From NCBI GenBank assembly GCA_038025085.1, contig CM076151.1, positions 10,383,501-10,447,500 on the forward strand: 64,000 nt of DNA, given 5' to 3'. Within the stretch, counting starts at the first letter, position 1, and each line of letters starts with the position of its first letter. Both the position numbers and the translations under genes were made by a program. Shown piece by piece: positions 21,090 to 33,665 of the stretch. The stretch comes from Tetragonia tetragonoides (taxonomy: Eukaryota; Streptophyta; Magnoliopsida; Caryophyllales; Aizoaceae). The notes below the pieces were generated by a model. It was not told where the DNA came from. It made no database searches and saw nothing but the letters and a program-made list of their open reading frames with translations.

Positions 21090-22495
21090 GAGCAATCCCT
21101 TGCTTGTATGCTTCATAGAGATATGCCACACACCAAGTACAGCTTAACTAGGACTGGAGGCCTCTCTGAGTTCACCTTCCCGGTTAGTTTTCTTTTCCAA
21201 CAGGCATATGTGAACCTGTATACAATTTTCATTCAATCGCAACCTTTGTATAATCACCCAAGTCCAATGTCCAATCTCCAAACCGGATTGAACGGAATTG
21301 AATAGTAATAATATGTGAAAGAAAATAATAGATTATTGAACTGAACTTACTGAACCGATATAGGTGGAAAAGAACACACGCTATGTACTTGCTAGATACA
21401 CGTGAGTAATTAGGATAGTGTTGTGGATTTCTGTTCATTTGCAACGTACTAAAGTAGTATTGGATCAATGAAACTACTATCAAAATTATCATTGAGGGTA
21501 TTTTGGTCATAAAACGTGTACTCATTCAAATTTCAAATATCGTCGAAGTATACTTCAATATATGATTCCTGAAACGTCAGTTTATCTTGGTGAAAATTTC
21601 CCGACTATTAATTAGTTAAGTGCACATTATTTATTTTTTTGGTTCACGACCAAGGGTATCCACCGTCGACCACAGTGACTATCCCCCGCGCTGGCTTGTA
21701 GGCACCTCAAAGGGTGGGACAGCTGGCCAAGGAATTTTAAAGCTGCTCCATGCCCAAGGCGAGATTCGAACCCTCGACCTTGGTTAAGGATGGATGAGTC
21801 CCTACCACTCAACCACACCTCCTTGGTTAGTTATGTGCACATTATGGCACAGGCGTACAACACTTCTTTGATGTTTTCGAGAGATGGGTTCCTTATAAAG
21901 ATTGTTAATGAGAGGATTGGGAGGGTGTTGGAGCTCAACTCTGTAAGCCAACGTCAATCTTGGAAGGGAACTGACATCTTGATTTTCAATACTTGGCATT
22001 GGTGGCTTCATACTGGACGAAAACAACCGTAAGAACTCCAACTTGTCTACAATGTATTCATGTTTTATTGAAATCTAATACTCTAATATACTTTTGTATC
22101 ATAAAATGATCATTTTCATGGATTTTTTTTTGCAATCAATTGATCAAAGTAACAAAAACAAAGACTATATATACAATTCCTTAGTAGTAGATTGTGATTT
22201 AAATAGCTCAAATTTCTGAGAAATTGTTACCAAAATCAATTCGAAGTTTTAGAAATTGCGAATTATTAGTTAAACTTGCAATTTATAAGTTGCAAGAAGT
22301 GTATATTGTATGATTCTTTATTTCCCTTGATGATAGTTGGGACTTCATTGAAGATGGCAAGGAAATGCACAAGGACATGGACAGACTGGTAGCCTATGAG
22401 AAGGGATTGAGAACTTGGGCCAGATGGGTAGACTTGCATTTGAACGATACCAAAACCAAGGTCTTTTTCCAAGGAATCTCCCCTGATCATATGAA
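21090..22495 (+). pseudogene. TBL/PMR5-type polysaccharide O-acetyltransferase, internal fragment
   Basis: Three exons can be joined in phase: about 21090-21182 (EQSLACMLHRDMPH, SLTRTGGLSEFTFP), 21853-22028 (AYNTSLMFSRDGFLIKIV, GRVLELNSVS, DILIFNTWHWWLHTGRKQP) and 22337-22495 ([44 protein letters not shown]). The splice signals are GTTAGT...GCACAG and GTAAGA...GATAG. These are the middle part of trichome birefringence-like proteins, Golgi enzymes that acetylate cell-wall polymers. The GDS motif at the front and the DxxH motif at the end, both catalytic, have no counterpart here, so the locus cannot encode an active enzyme. The first intron holds a SINE and part of a MITE. Confidence 0.75.
21631..21826 (-). 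mobile_element. tRNA-derived SINE with 19-bp target duplication
   Basis: On the minus strand it starts CCAAGGAGGTGTGGTTGAG, with an A box TGGTTGAGTGG (21805-21815) and a B box GGTTCGAATCT (21762-21772), and ends in a short A-rich tail. It is flanked by 19-bp repeats at 21612-21630 and 21827-21845 (core GTGCACATTAT) with one mismatch. It lies in an intron of the TBL fragment. Confidence 0.88.
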
Positions 22496-22822
22496 GTAAG
22501 ATACTCCAATTCTTTCCAATCAAAATAGGATAATCTGTTAAAGAACCAAATGTAAAACGTTACTTACAGGCTACAGCTTCACAACAAAGCAAACTACGCA
22601 CGAAACATGTCTATGGTACATTTTAACACTACAGACTTCTCCTGTATACTTTATACTCTAGCCACTAATCATGTAAGCTTTACAAAATCTTGAGGATTGA
22701 CAGCTTGATGCAATATCAATTCAACTAGTTCCGCACTATCAACACAGCACAACAGCAGAAAGTCTCCGTATGAATGTAAACTTGATTAAAACAAAAGAGA
22801 ATGTAGCATAACTTTATATTCT
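22496..22822. other. Spacer, TBL fragment to COQ3 3' end
   Basis: About 330 bp, mostly the 3' UTR of COQ3 on the minus strand. No other feature is seen. Confidence 0.5.
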
Positions 22823-25800
22823 TCATTCGGCATTTTTAGTTGCAAATGCAATAAAATTTACACTAATATCATCAGACAGGGCCCATCTTCCAGACAAGGG
22901 ATTGTACACAAACCCAGCCATCTCTTGGACCTGGAAGGAAGCAACCACACAGTATGAGCATGTGAGAGAAGAAAGGCCATACTAGGGGATCAGCAAGAAT
23001 TTACAAGACCATTCAACTTACGGACACAGAAGTTTGTTGGAGGATTAACACAAGTTCCTCAGGGGTAAGGAATTTCGACCACTCATGTGTACCTTTTGGA
23101 AGCTGTAGAACAACACAATTTCAGGTAAAAAATCAGCCCTTTCGTCACATGAACTGCAGTTCTCAAACATTCTGTTACATATGGAATGAACACTGAACAA
23201 CGAATTGGCCAGTTAGCGTATCAACCCAACCACCTATGGCTCCCATGAAACTGTTTCAATCATCTCATGCTTTATTAATTTGCGTTTCAAACCCAGGTTA
23301 TGTAGACCACCTAAAGATACCAAATTAGCTAGCATCTTTTATTGTTTTCAACCAAGAGAGTACACTGCAAGAAGTTTAGTCGTATAGTCAGGCAGTAGGT
23401 CCAATTTCCGAAGGCTCCATTCCCAGACCAAAAATAGTCTTGGTTTCCTTCAAGGAAAAAATTAATAAAGGGGCCTGCATGAAACTAGCTTGTCAAGTAC
23501 AACAGATTCTTTTTGACATATTATGAAGAGACTTTGGCAATACAATCAAAGACTTCCTTAGCCCTCAGCACATAGTTCAGACAACAAAAATATCAAGAGA
23601 CAATGATAGTGATGCAATCGAAGCCAGAACGGGAATGACAAACAAACAATAAATGGCTCAACGTATGAGTCATACCCAGTGAAGAATGTATTCTGCAGCA
23701 ACAATGGCAGTTGCATAAGCTCGCATAGAGCGATTAATGGTGGAAATCATAACAGCTCCATTAGCAACAGTTAATGCTGCCAGAGATTTGCAGAATTCCG
23801 CAGGATCAGCCACATGCTCAATCACCTGAAGAAAAAGAGCATACACTTTCAGCCAGAAACACGGGATTAGGAACAACTTTTAATCTTTGGTAGATTTTTC
23901 GCTTCATTAATCAAATGTTGCTTTTTTATTCTTACAGGAATTAATCATCTGTTTCACGGGCGCCTACATGTTTAAATTTAAGCCTTGTTATCTCATTCTT
24001 CATATTCCTCATTACCAAAGTAACAAGCCCACTTTCTAGTTGTTATGATAGTTTCCTTCTCTCTCATCAAGTCATAATACAACCCCCCTTAAAAACCTTT
24101 TGCCATAATGCAGAAGGTTGTTTACAACTAATCTTTAAAAAGCATAAGGCAACCCCTTTTCGCCAGCCCCATACACACAACATCCTTTTTTCCTTCTCTC
24201 TTTTTTATTATTTGGGGTGGGGTAGGGAGTGTAAATGGACATAATAACACACCTTTTCTTTTAAGCACCACATTATAAAAACAATTCTTCTAACAAACCA
24301 TCCCTTTTTTCTTCTGTTTAAGGGAAAGAAGGGCCCTATCTCAGGGCCAAACCTAAGAGGTCAGGCACTTGAAAAGGAAGAATAGGGTAAGGGTAAGAAA
24401 ATCCTTGCCCACAAATGCCTCTAGTGAGAGGTGCAAACTCCACTCGAGTATTTACCAATAGGCTACCTATTGCAAGCTGCATCAAAGTGCACTTATTTGT
24501 GGATACTAAACCCATATATTTATATATGCGCTCCGTGGTTAATAGCAAGCATTTGATAACATAATAAGGTGGAAAATTTTAGGGAGGGGGAGTGGGGCGA
24601 ATTTCTTGGTGCCCTTCACAACTTCAATTAATTCCCCACTTGTACTTAAAAGAGACAAAACTAAGGGCAATTTCAGTCCAAATATTTCTGCCTTAAACGG
24701 CACAAAAGTAAATAACAAGTTCATATTGGGACGGAAGGAATACATTAAGACCTCAGCTTCCCTCTCTGGATTTTCTTCAAACCTGGTACATTGAAAGTTT
24801 TGCTAAAACTATACCCTAAAGAACATGGCTGACTTTCCTCCTCCCAATGCAATGAGAGAATGGAGTTTGAGTTCTACGACTGGGATGGTGCTACCATAAT
24901 TCCTTCCTTTGTAATAATATTCTATCAGTCGACCACTATCCCCACACCTAACATTAAATTTCCATCATTTCCCACATTTAATCATCACAAAACACCTTAA
25001 AATGTCTCTTTCATCCCCTAAAATCTCTATCCGGCTCGTTTTGCCCCCTTCTAATAACCATTTCACCCTCTCTTTCATAGGAAAAATCCAAATCCCTATA
25101 TAGCGAGCTCATACAAAGACTACCAAGTACCAGTAACGTTGATAGATCCAACAGTCATATGAGACAGGACAAAGTGATGCTATGTGGTCTAGTTACAAAG
25201 AAAATCCCAATTTTTGATGTTGCTTCAGTTTGGATATATAAGCAACCCCCTCTTTATCAACCAATAAAAACCTTTACAAAAATCAAAAGGAAATAAGCTG
25301 ACTAATGAAAAACAAGTCTGAGATTCTCTGTACCTCTAAAGCTATCACTGCATCAAATTGTCTTTGTTCTTCCACCAACTTTTCTGTTAGGTAAACATTT
25401 ATGTGAATTGTAAATACAACTTTGCACATAAATTTTAAACAAATTCTGTACCTGTATATAAATAAAGATTCCAAATATATTGTGGCTTTTTCAAAAAAAA
25501 TCTGATCAAGCAACGTGAAAACACACATAAACAGCTAGAACATGACAAGACATGGGGTTTTCCATGCATTGAACAAGCAATCAGCAAGTTTAACGAAGGC
25601 ATAATAGTCCTAATGGAGGATTTTCCACTGATCTCCTTCATTTGCAATGATATATTAGAACCACATCCCATCCATCAGAGACTTCAGACATCCTAAATCT
25701 TATGATCTTAGTTAGATGTGTCATTTTGTGTCTGATTTCAGGCTTGCAGCCAGAAAGATATCAGCCACAATATGACGCATCCAATTAAGATATCAAACAC

Positions 25801-28800
25801 AATATGACGCATCCATTAAGATCTCAGACACAATATGACACATCCAATTAAGATATCAGACACAATATGATGCATCCAATTAACATCATAAGCACAATAT
25901 GACATTAAATGTGATCTAGCAAGAAGACACAATCCAAAAGTACCTGCAGTTGTACAAAGATATTCAATGGACGAAGTTGTTGGATCCAACTCCTGCGCAC
26001 ATTAACAATGTCAAAAATTAACACACTTGGAGAAATCAAGACCGAAACGTGTACTGCATCTATTTACTGAACAGCCTGACAATAAAAAGTGCTAGTAGAA
26101 TGACTTCTGTTCCCGTGACAAACAGCAACTACAGCTTTTAGTACTCAGACTCTACGTATCCTCAAATACTCAACATTACATATGTATTGACAAACTTCAT
26201 TTAGGCTAAAATAGCAAATTTTTCAGAAAATGGTCGAGTTTGAGACTTGGACATGGACACATATTCAACACATATAGTCAGAACCGAAGACACAAAGTCT
26301 ATAACAATTTGCCCAGATACAAGCGCTAGAAAAAGGAACTGCGTGTATAGTAGTCAAAACAAAAAGTCAATTATCTCTAGTTCCGTAAAAAAATGTAACA
26401 AAAAAAGCCAGCAGTGTAGTGTAGACCAGACATAAATGTGTAACGTAACTGGGGAACTCAAAATTGTTGGGTAGCATGCAGGTAACCTTGCTAGAAATCA
26501 AACAACAGCATGGGATCCAGCACACTGAAGCTGACAAATTATGGTGTAGACTACCAGACACAAACTTGCTACTACCAAATCCCTCTATTGACCATTATAG
26601 ATCTTTCCACCTTTCAAACCTTCCTCACCTCTCTTCTTTGTTTCTTTTTTCTTTTCTTTTTTTTGTTGGGTGGGGTGGGGTGGGGGGGCAAGAATTAAGG
26701 CCGTGGCATAACCACTCCGCATGCACAAAAGTCGAGCACATAACTGTATTCAGGTCAACAAAGATTTGCAACGGTAAAGCAAAGTTGAGTTTACATACAG
26801 CATGAAGACGTGCAATCTTGATATTTTTATCCACTGCATCAACTCCTGTCACTGTAGCTCCCATCCGAGACAAGGGCTGTTTTAAACAGAAAGAGATATA
26901 AAAGTATTAAAAAAATGTATATGGAAGACTGATTAGGAGAAATAATGGGTCAAAGCACTATTGTCCTTTGTACTATTTCAAGATTACCAAGATAAAAATA
27001 TCCTCAAGCAATGCACACAAACAGACAGACAATATCATACAAGACAAATAGGAAGAACCAAAATTCTATAAACCGAAGATCACAAATGTAAATAAGAAAG
27101 TAAAATTATAGTATCCAGTAAGGTTACAGGCATTGGCGGGGTCAATGGAGGTAAAATGTATACACAACATCATCTCTTACAAGTAGAAGTTAAGACAAAG
27201 GTTGTTTTAGATGACACATAGTGAAAACATTTTAGCCAAGTGGAAAGAAGTTGAGAAGTAGGAAATAAATAAACAGATAACCAAACAAACACAGCTATAC
27301 CTCTGATAATATTCCTCCTCCACAGCCAACATCGACAAATTTCAGCCCTTCAAATGGTCTAGCACTCTCTGGATCTTTTCTAAAACAAGAAAAAGAAAGG
27401 AACAAAAACAAGGTCTTACTTTTCTTCCATGAAAATCATGAAAACAAAAAATTACAAGCTAAGGATCGATCATTTCTAATAGAACAACCTAAATTCCTAA
27501 ACTGTACTCCAGTCCTTTTCTGTCTCTCTTCCTTACTGTCTCTGAATATTCAAATCATCTTTCCTTGATCTTTAAAAAAAGGTTTTTAGCAAGGGAAATA
27601 AACAAACAAAAGAAGGGGGAGACAGTATGAGAAAACCACAAGAGAACATGCTGTGTCAAAGAAGAGATATGAACCTGAAATGATGGCAAAGTGTGGAACG
27701 TAAGAAAGCAAGCCTTGTGGGATTCAAAGCATGCAATGGTTTGAATGATCCTTCAGCATCCCACCTAGTTATAACATGAAACATTATCTTATCGCATCAT
27801 CAACTATGAATAGCATATTAAGATGATAAACCACACCACACAAACCATTTACATCTCAGAAGCCATTACAACATTTTCTTAGAAAACTATTGGATGCTCA
27901 CAAATTCGTAAACAACTCATAAACATATCGAAGTATATATAGAAACCTAAAGCAATCAAGCATATATGATAATACTTTTGTAAGTTACAATCAAATCAGA
28001 TAGTGAAACACAAACATGACAATACCTTCATCTGAAAAAATACGTGTGAATTGATAAACACAAAGACCAACAAATAAAAACAAAGAAGACCCGTTGATTG
28101 TCTTTCTCAATGGAGGGATGGTCAACATGCCATTTCATGATTAGTCGTATAGTGAATAATGTGGTGCTCCTAACCATCTAATAATGTATTTATAATGTTT
28201 TTCCACCCAATCAAGGCTCCAATAGCCTTTCATATCTAGTGCTATAACACCCCCCCCAACCCTATTCTTGCACAACCAAATATCGCACCTACCGTAAAGT
28301 AATCATCTTTATCAAGCCTCAATTCATAACACATTCATACAAATCAAAATCTTTACAATTCACACAAATTCCTTAGAAACATAATTCCTTTCTCCAGCAA
28401 TATGACATAGCAAAACAAATACTAGTCATTTTCAAATTGGAAGTAGCACTCATCACCAACCTCATTTCATCATACATTCATACTCCCCAAAATTCTAACA
28501 ATTTCACAGAACCCACAAAAAGTATAAATTCTTCAACAATATGACCTAACAGAAGAATTCCAATATTTTCAAATTAGGAACAAAACATAACTGATAACAC
28601 TCCCCAGCCTGATTTCATCATACATTCATAATCCCCACATTTTTAACAACTTTCACATAAGCCATAAATAATTATATAACATCAATTCATGTATAAGAAC
28701 TACCAATCATTTTCAAATTAGAATCAAAACACAACACTCTTCAGGTTTCAGCAATGGCGGAAAACTTAGCAAGCTCGGTTTGATTCAAAGACGACCTAAT

Positions 28801-29061
28801 CGAACCCTTAGCTCCACCATTGTTGCTGCTACTTTTAACCTCAATGGAAGAAGGTAGGGTTTCTTTCGAAATAGACGTTTCTCTTGTTGGAGGTAAAGCA
28901 ATATCGGAGAAACTGCGGAGATGAGAGGTCGGTGAAGAAATTGAAGATGCGATTGGAGAGAGAGAGTGTCGGTTAGGGTTTGCGAGGTGAGGAGAGAGAA
29001 AATGGGGGTGAATGAAGGCTCGTAGAGATCGTAGTTTATTGCTTAGTAGTCTCACCGCCAT
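22823..29061 (-). CDS. COQ3: Ubiquinone biosynthesis O-methyltransferase, mitochondrial
   Basis: Nine exons: 29061-28742, 27764-27675, 27379-27301, 26876-26799, 25992-25944, 25383-25334, 23825-23676, 23102-23022 and 22930-22823. They sum to 1005 nt, exactly 334 codons plus TGA. The enzyme does both O-methylations of ubiquinone synthesis using S-adenosylmethionine in mitochondria. The N-terminus ([20 protein letters not shown]) is an Arg/Ser-rich transit peptide. [15 protein letters not shown] then [16 protein letters not shown] open the mature part. SAM motif I is [13 protein letters not shown], followed by [42 protein letters not shown] and [20 protein letters not shown], all close to Arabidopsis COQ3. 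Eight introns; all junctions are canonical except the exon 1 donor, where CTG is followed by AAGAG with no GT although phase demands the cut there. A 32-bp tandem repeat lies in the intron after exon 5 in the direction of higher coordinates removed from coding. Confidence 0.9.
25754..25906 (+). repeat. Tandem repeat, 32-bp unit, in a COQ3 intron
   Basis: Nearly five tandem copies of a 32-bp unit (AAGATATCAGACACAATATG then ACGCATCCAATT) with few differences, in the COQ3 intron between exons 5 and 6. Confidence 0.85.
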
Positions 29062-29344
29062 TGCTGCAAGTGTTTCGAGTTTTGGTAGTTCCGGTATGAG
29101 AATTGATAGAGACTATGCAAATTGGATCTGTTACAGCGTTCTACTGTTCTTTTTTCTCGCTCTCTCTCTCCTCTAACTGTAGTATTCTATTGTTCTTTTA
29201 ATAACAGTAGAGAATCCCGACTACAGACTATAACAGGGAATCAGGGAATATGTAACGTGGTTTGTTTTCCAAATTTCCATTCCTTATTTTATTTTATTTT
29301 ATTTTACAAGTTTTTGTGTTTATTTTAAGCATTGCTAAAGCTAC

Positions 29345-29740
29345 AAAGGGCCTTGGCCCGTGCCATGTTATGCCTTCATGCATGGGGTTTAAGAGGCTCG
29401 GCACAAGACCCATTAAATGGGCTTCTTGTCATGCCGCCTCATCTCTAAGGACGGGCCAGAAATATCCTCTCGTGTCGTGTCTCGTGTAATCTAACATCTT
29501 CGTGGGAAAGCCTATTTTTCAAACATTTTAAATATTTTAGTATTACTCTTTTTTATATGGACCGTGTTGGACTGTTGTCGTATCATGCCTCGACACTGAT
29601 TATCCCCCAAAATCTAGTCAAGGCACGCCTCACGGCCCACTAGTGCATATCGCGTATCGTGTCGTATTGAGGTTGTGCCCATGTCGTGCCAAAATCGAGT
29701 TGGACTGTATCGTTTGTCGTGCCGACTCTGGCCTATTTTG
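29345..29740. repeat. GTGCC/CGTGTC-rich repeat, copy A
   Basis: It shares with copy B (29865-30190) the order: CCCATTAAATGGG-type motif, CTTGTCAT, CTCTAAGGACGG, a CGTGTCGTGTC stretch, CCACTAGTGCATATC and GTCGTGCC. It is likely a fragment of a non-autonomous transposon of a type that occurs widely in plants. Confidence 0.5.
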
Positions 29741-29864
29741 AGAGTTAGACATGAGAAGAACTTATTGTATAGATGAATTCCACTTCTACGGACTATTGTA
29801 TTTGGATTAGGATTATCCTTTATATGGGAGGCCCTGATTATTATGGAACCCTACCTAGAGATGG

Positions 29865-30190
29865 CCATGGGTTGTGTCGGTACCTTTGTGTATGACGTTT
29901 TAGGAGTCACGACCCGCTAAATGGGGTTTGCAACTTGTCATTTCACTCTTAGAGACGGCTCATAGCCTACTGTGCCGTCATGTGCCACCCTCGTTTCGTC
30001 GTGCCCAATGTTAAGCTTGTGGACCATTTGTGTCGTGCTTAAACATTGAAAATTTCCCCAAAATTCGGTACAAACACGATCCACTAGTCTATATCATGTA
30101 TCGTATCATGTTAAAGTCATACTTATATCTTGTTGTACTTAAATTGGACTAGACCATGCCGTGTAGCGTATCCATCCGACCATGAACATC
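29865..30190. repeat. GTGCC-rich repeat, copy B
   Basis: Diverged direct copy of 29345-29740, with CCGCTAAATGGGG, CTTGTCAT, CTTAGAGACGG and CCACTAGTCTATATC in the same order. Confidence 0.5.
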
Positions 30191-30299
30191 TCTAACCCTA
30201 CCTCACTATCACACTTTCATTAAATTAAATTAAAAAGAAAAAAGAAATAGAAGTTGATACGTGTCACAAGATTGGCTAGAGGTCCACGGTAAGAGGCTA

Positions 30300-30436
30300 C
30301 ATGGAAGAACAGGATATCAAAAAGCAAGACCTTCCTATTCCCAAAACCAAAACCCAACCTGTCCAACCCCAAAGCCCGGGAAGGGTTGGAGCTAGAGAAA
30401 GATACCTTGTCTTGTCCCCAACAAATCCCTCAACTA

Positions 30437-30470
<34 letters not shown>

Positions 30471-30569
30471 GAATCTTACATCGCCCCAATTCAGTGGATC
30501 AAGAACTTCTAATCACTATTCATCTCAATCAAACGGTGTCGTATCCTCGATCCTCCGATTCATTCATCG
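30300..30569 (+). promoter_or_regulatory. 5'-UTR exon of the Elongin-A-like gene
   Basis: A leader-like segment with a (CT)15 tract at about 30439-30468, a common feature near plant transcription starts, ends at CATTCATCG followed by GTAAGCTC, a good donor. The partner acceptor is TTTTCCAG at 37874. The transcription start is not determined. Confidence 0.55.
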
Positions 30570-32719
30570 GTAAGCTCTATCTCTCTGAATTTTATTTTAT
30601 CCTACTTTAATTTCAGCAATATCCTCATACACCCAAAAGAATAAAGATCGTGTCTCTTTTGTTGAAAATTTAACCCCAATTTCCGATTTTGATTGCATTT
30701 AAATTAGTTAATCAATTTCAATTTTTCCTAGCTCAATTTCTCATGAGGAAAAAAGGGATCTTTTCTTTAATTTTTTTTTTTAAATAAACTGTTATCTGTA
30801 TTGGGAATTTTAGGAAGGACCAGTGTTCAATTGTCAATTTCTTTAGTTTATGGTTGTGGGTCTTCAGTTAAAATGTTGGTAAATTATCTAGATTGAGCAC
30901 TTTGGAATGAGTTTATTTTGACGATTTCACTAGAGTATTTGCATTATGTTCTGGTAAATATATGCCAATTGCATGGAAAATATTTCCCAGAAGTTAGAAA
31001 ATTTGACTATATTTCTGTATATTGATTGACAAAAGAGAATAATAGATAGCTAGTTGACAAGTTTAAAAGTAATAGGAGACTGATTCACAATCATTGTCTT
31101 AACCCTCAAACCTCTCACTGGAGTGTGATGGTTAGGTTTTTGTGCTAAAGCTTTTCTCTTACCTTGTCGCTCTAAAACGGTTGCTTGTGAGGACATACCA
31201 TGAAACATAAGTACATAACTAATGCTTCAAGGACATGGATATTTTGTTTACACATCTGTTGGAGTTGTTGATGATTGAAATGGGATAGTTTTCTCCACAT
31301 TGTTATTTAGAAGACAAGATCATGGACTAAACCAAATTGGCTCATAAAACTGTCTACACATTTTATTTTTCTTGATCAAGGGTGAATAAAAATTAACCTA
31401 TTTGTTCTACAGGGGTATGTCTGTGTACAACTTAACCCCCTTAGTCTCTTACTCCGCCTGGACGTAGGAGGCTCTGGGATTATTTTGATGTCGATGTTGA
31501 CATTTAAATGACAACTAACCCAGTTTGTTAATTGTCAATCACATTTGACACATAGTTGTATGTGTCTTTGTGATATATGGGTTTGCAAGAAGCCAAAAAC
31601 TAAGGCAGGAAAGTTTGAGCGTTCGGTTGATGCTAGGCTGTAGCCAACACGACCTTTGTGTGCCTCCAGATCTACCTTGCTTGCAAGCAGGCATGAGCAT
31701 GTTCAAGGAGCAGCTGGTGGAGTGAGTGTTTCTGGGCTGCGACATGGTGGCAACGTAGTGCAGCAGCACATTTGTTTTGCAGGTCGCTTTGGTGGTCATC
31801 CGTATAATTTACTTTATGGAGATTTCTTCATATAATAATTTTAAGTATTGCATGATAGCTTTCTAGGATTTGTTCCAAACATATAGAGTGATTTGTGAGC
31901 ATAGAGATGGAAGCATCTCTTGTATTCTCCTTATCTCTATTGGTTTTCTCATAGTAATTTGTTCTCTTCCTCTCTTGGTTTGTTACTTCTCTTAATTGAG
32001 GGGTTTTCTACATACATCATTGTGTCCTTGTTTCTTATTCTGATTGTGCGATATGAATCACCGATCAGCTAAAACAATTTGGGAATAGAGCGTGTTCGCT
32101 AGGATTTGTGATTGTTGGAACAATGACTATCACAAAGTTTTTGATTGCTTGGGATAGGGTATGACTTGTGTGAGCCTAAGGATTTGTAGGATTAGGTCTA
32201 TGTAATTTTGTGTCGAAAAGCATTGCTCTGTTTGGTATGTGGCTATGGCGGTTCCCTTTAGATCCAGTCTCTCTTTGGTGACATAGGGTTATTTCGGAGC
32301 AAGTTTGACCTCCATTTGAAATAAAACACTACTAGCCATTGGACATATATTTATCATATTTAAAGCAACACTTTCCTTTTTGAAAGGGTTCTAAAAAGGG
32401 AGGTTACCTATAGCTAAGTTCCTTTTTTTTGGATCATTAGTCTTTCTTTGTACCACAATATGCCTATCTTTCACCTTTACTTTCGAGGATGTCATTCACC
32501 TGGAATTTTTATTTCATGAGAAATATTGATGGTGTAAGATGTGAGGGTTTGGGCATTATCACAGTGGTGAATTTGTTGTAAATCCTTATTCAAAAAGCTC
32601 TCCCTTTCCATTTAGTTCTCTTTTTCAGGGAGCAGTGTTCCTTTGAAAGTTCACGTTTTTTTTTGGACTTGGTTCTTAATAAGTTAACACCAACAATGTG
32701 CTGAGACAAAAGCTGCATA

Positions 32720-33665
32720 ATGTGATATGGTTTGGGATTTGTGGATGTGTTTACAAAGTGGAGCCATGAGTACCTCTTCCAGCATGCCTATTTGTGTGGA
32801 GGGTTTAGATGCGATTGTTTGGTTTCTATGGGGGTCTTTGGGCCTGTCCCTTGACACTGTTGGTTACGAGGTTATATATAAGGGTTTTGGGTTAAAGAAG
32901 GATGGTAAAGTTTTGTGGAGTTGCGCAGCGGTGGTGTGGTATATTTGGGCGAAGGGAACAATTGGATTTTTCTAGCACCGGAGGATTTTGTGTAGAATAA
33001 GGTGCTTTATATTGCATAGCTTAGGTGTTTGTTTATAGATAATTTTCCCGGTGCACCAATGTCGTCGATAATCAGAGAGACGGATTGGTTCACCCATTTT
33101 AATTCTGCTTGATTGAGGACATCTAGTCCTCCCATTTGTAATTATTTGTTGCTTCATTACAAAAATCTCTTATCTAAGAAGGAAAGCCTTTGACGAAGTA
33201 TGATATTGAGAAGTTAGATCAATCAGTAAAATTTGGCGGTTTGGCCCATGAACTCAATTAGAGGGCATCTTGAACAGAATGGTGAAGGCATGGAATCGTA
33301 GGGTGACGCGGAATTAGTAGCGAAATAAATGATGAATGTTTGATGATATTGACTTGAAGGCTGTATGCACCATACAATATCTCTCTCCACCTAGCCTTGT
33401 TTAGTGCAGTAGCAAAGGAGACTAACTTTATACTTAACTTTTTGCTTGAATTGATGTGAGTAATTGTTGGCTCAATTTAAAACGAACTCCTTGAGGGTAA
33501 GCTTTGAAACCTCACACCGATTTGTCTAAAGCAGCGAAAGCCTTTGAGAGGTCTAATGAAATTTGACCTAGTTGTAATTAGCTAACTTGTTGAGGATGCC
33601 TTGTCCTTTTAGCTGTAATTATGTTTCCTAGTAATACAATTTTGTTTTTGTTTTTGTTTTTTAAA
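32720..33665 (+). mobile_element. L1 LINE 3' fragment
   Basis: The frame at 32727-32975 reads DLWMCLQSGAMSTSS and VLWSCAAVVWYIWAKG, like the zinc-finger/RVT region at the end of plant L1 ORF2 (consensus WxxWLERN). About 600 bp downstream the tail CCTTGTCCTTTTAGCTGTAA ends in T/G-rich and A-rich sequence at about 33588-33665. It matches in style the LINE tail at 3783-3908. Confidence 0.6.

Larger units (their letters stand above)
29062..30299. other. Spacer between divergent COQ3 and Elongin-A genes
   Basis: The two genes point away from each other, so both promoters lie here. The middle is occupied by two diverged copies of a GTGCC-rich repeat at about 29345-29740 and 29865-30190. No gene is seen. 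Confidence 0.6.

Noticed and set aside
21755..21826. Possible tRNA gene on the minus strand
   Set aside because: A and B boxes are present, but no acceptor stem or anticodon arm forms and the sequence is flanked by target duplications; it is a SINE.
30301..30610. Frames over the (CT)n tract as a small protein
   Set aside because: Position, CT repeat and splice donor fit a 5' leader; no protein family resemblance.
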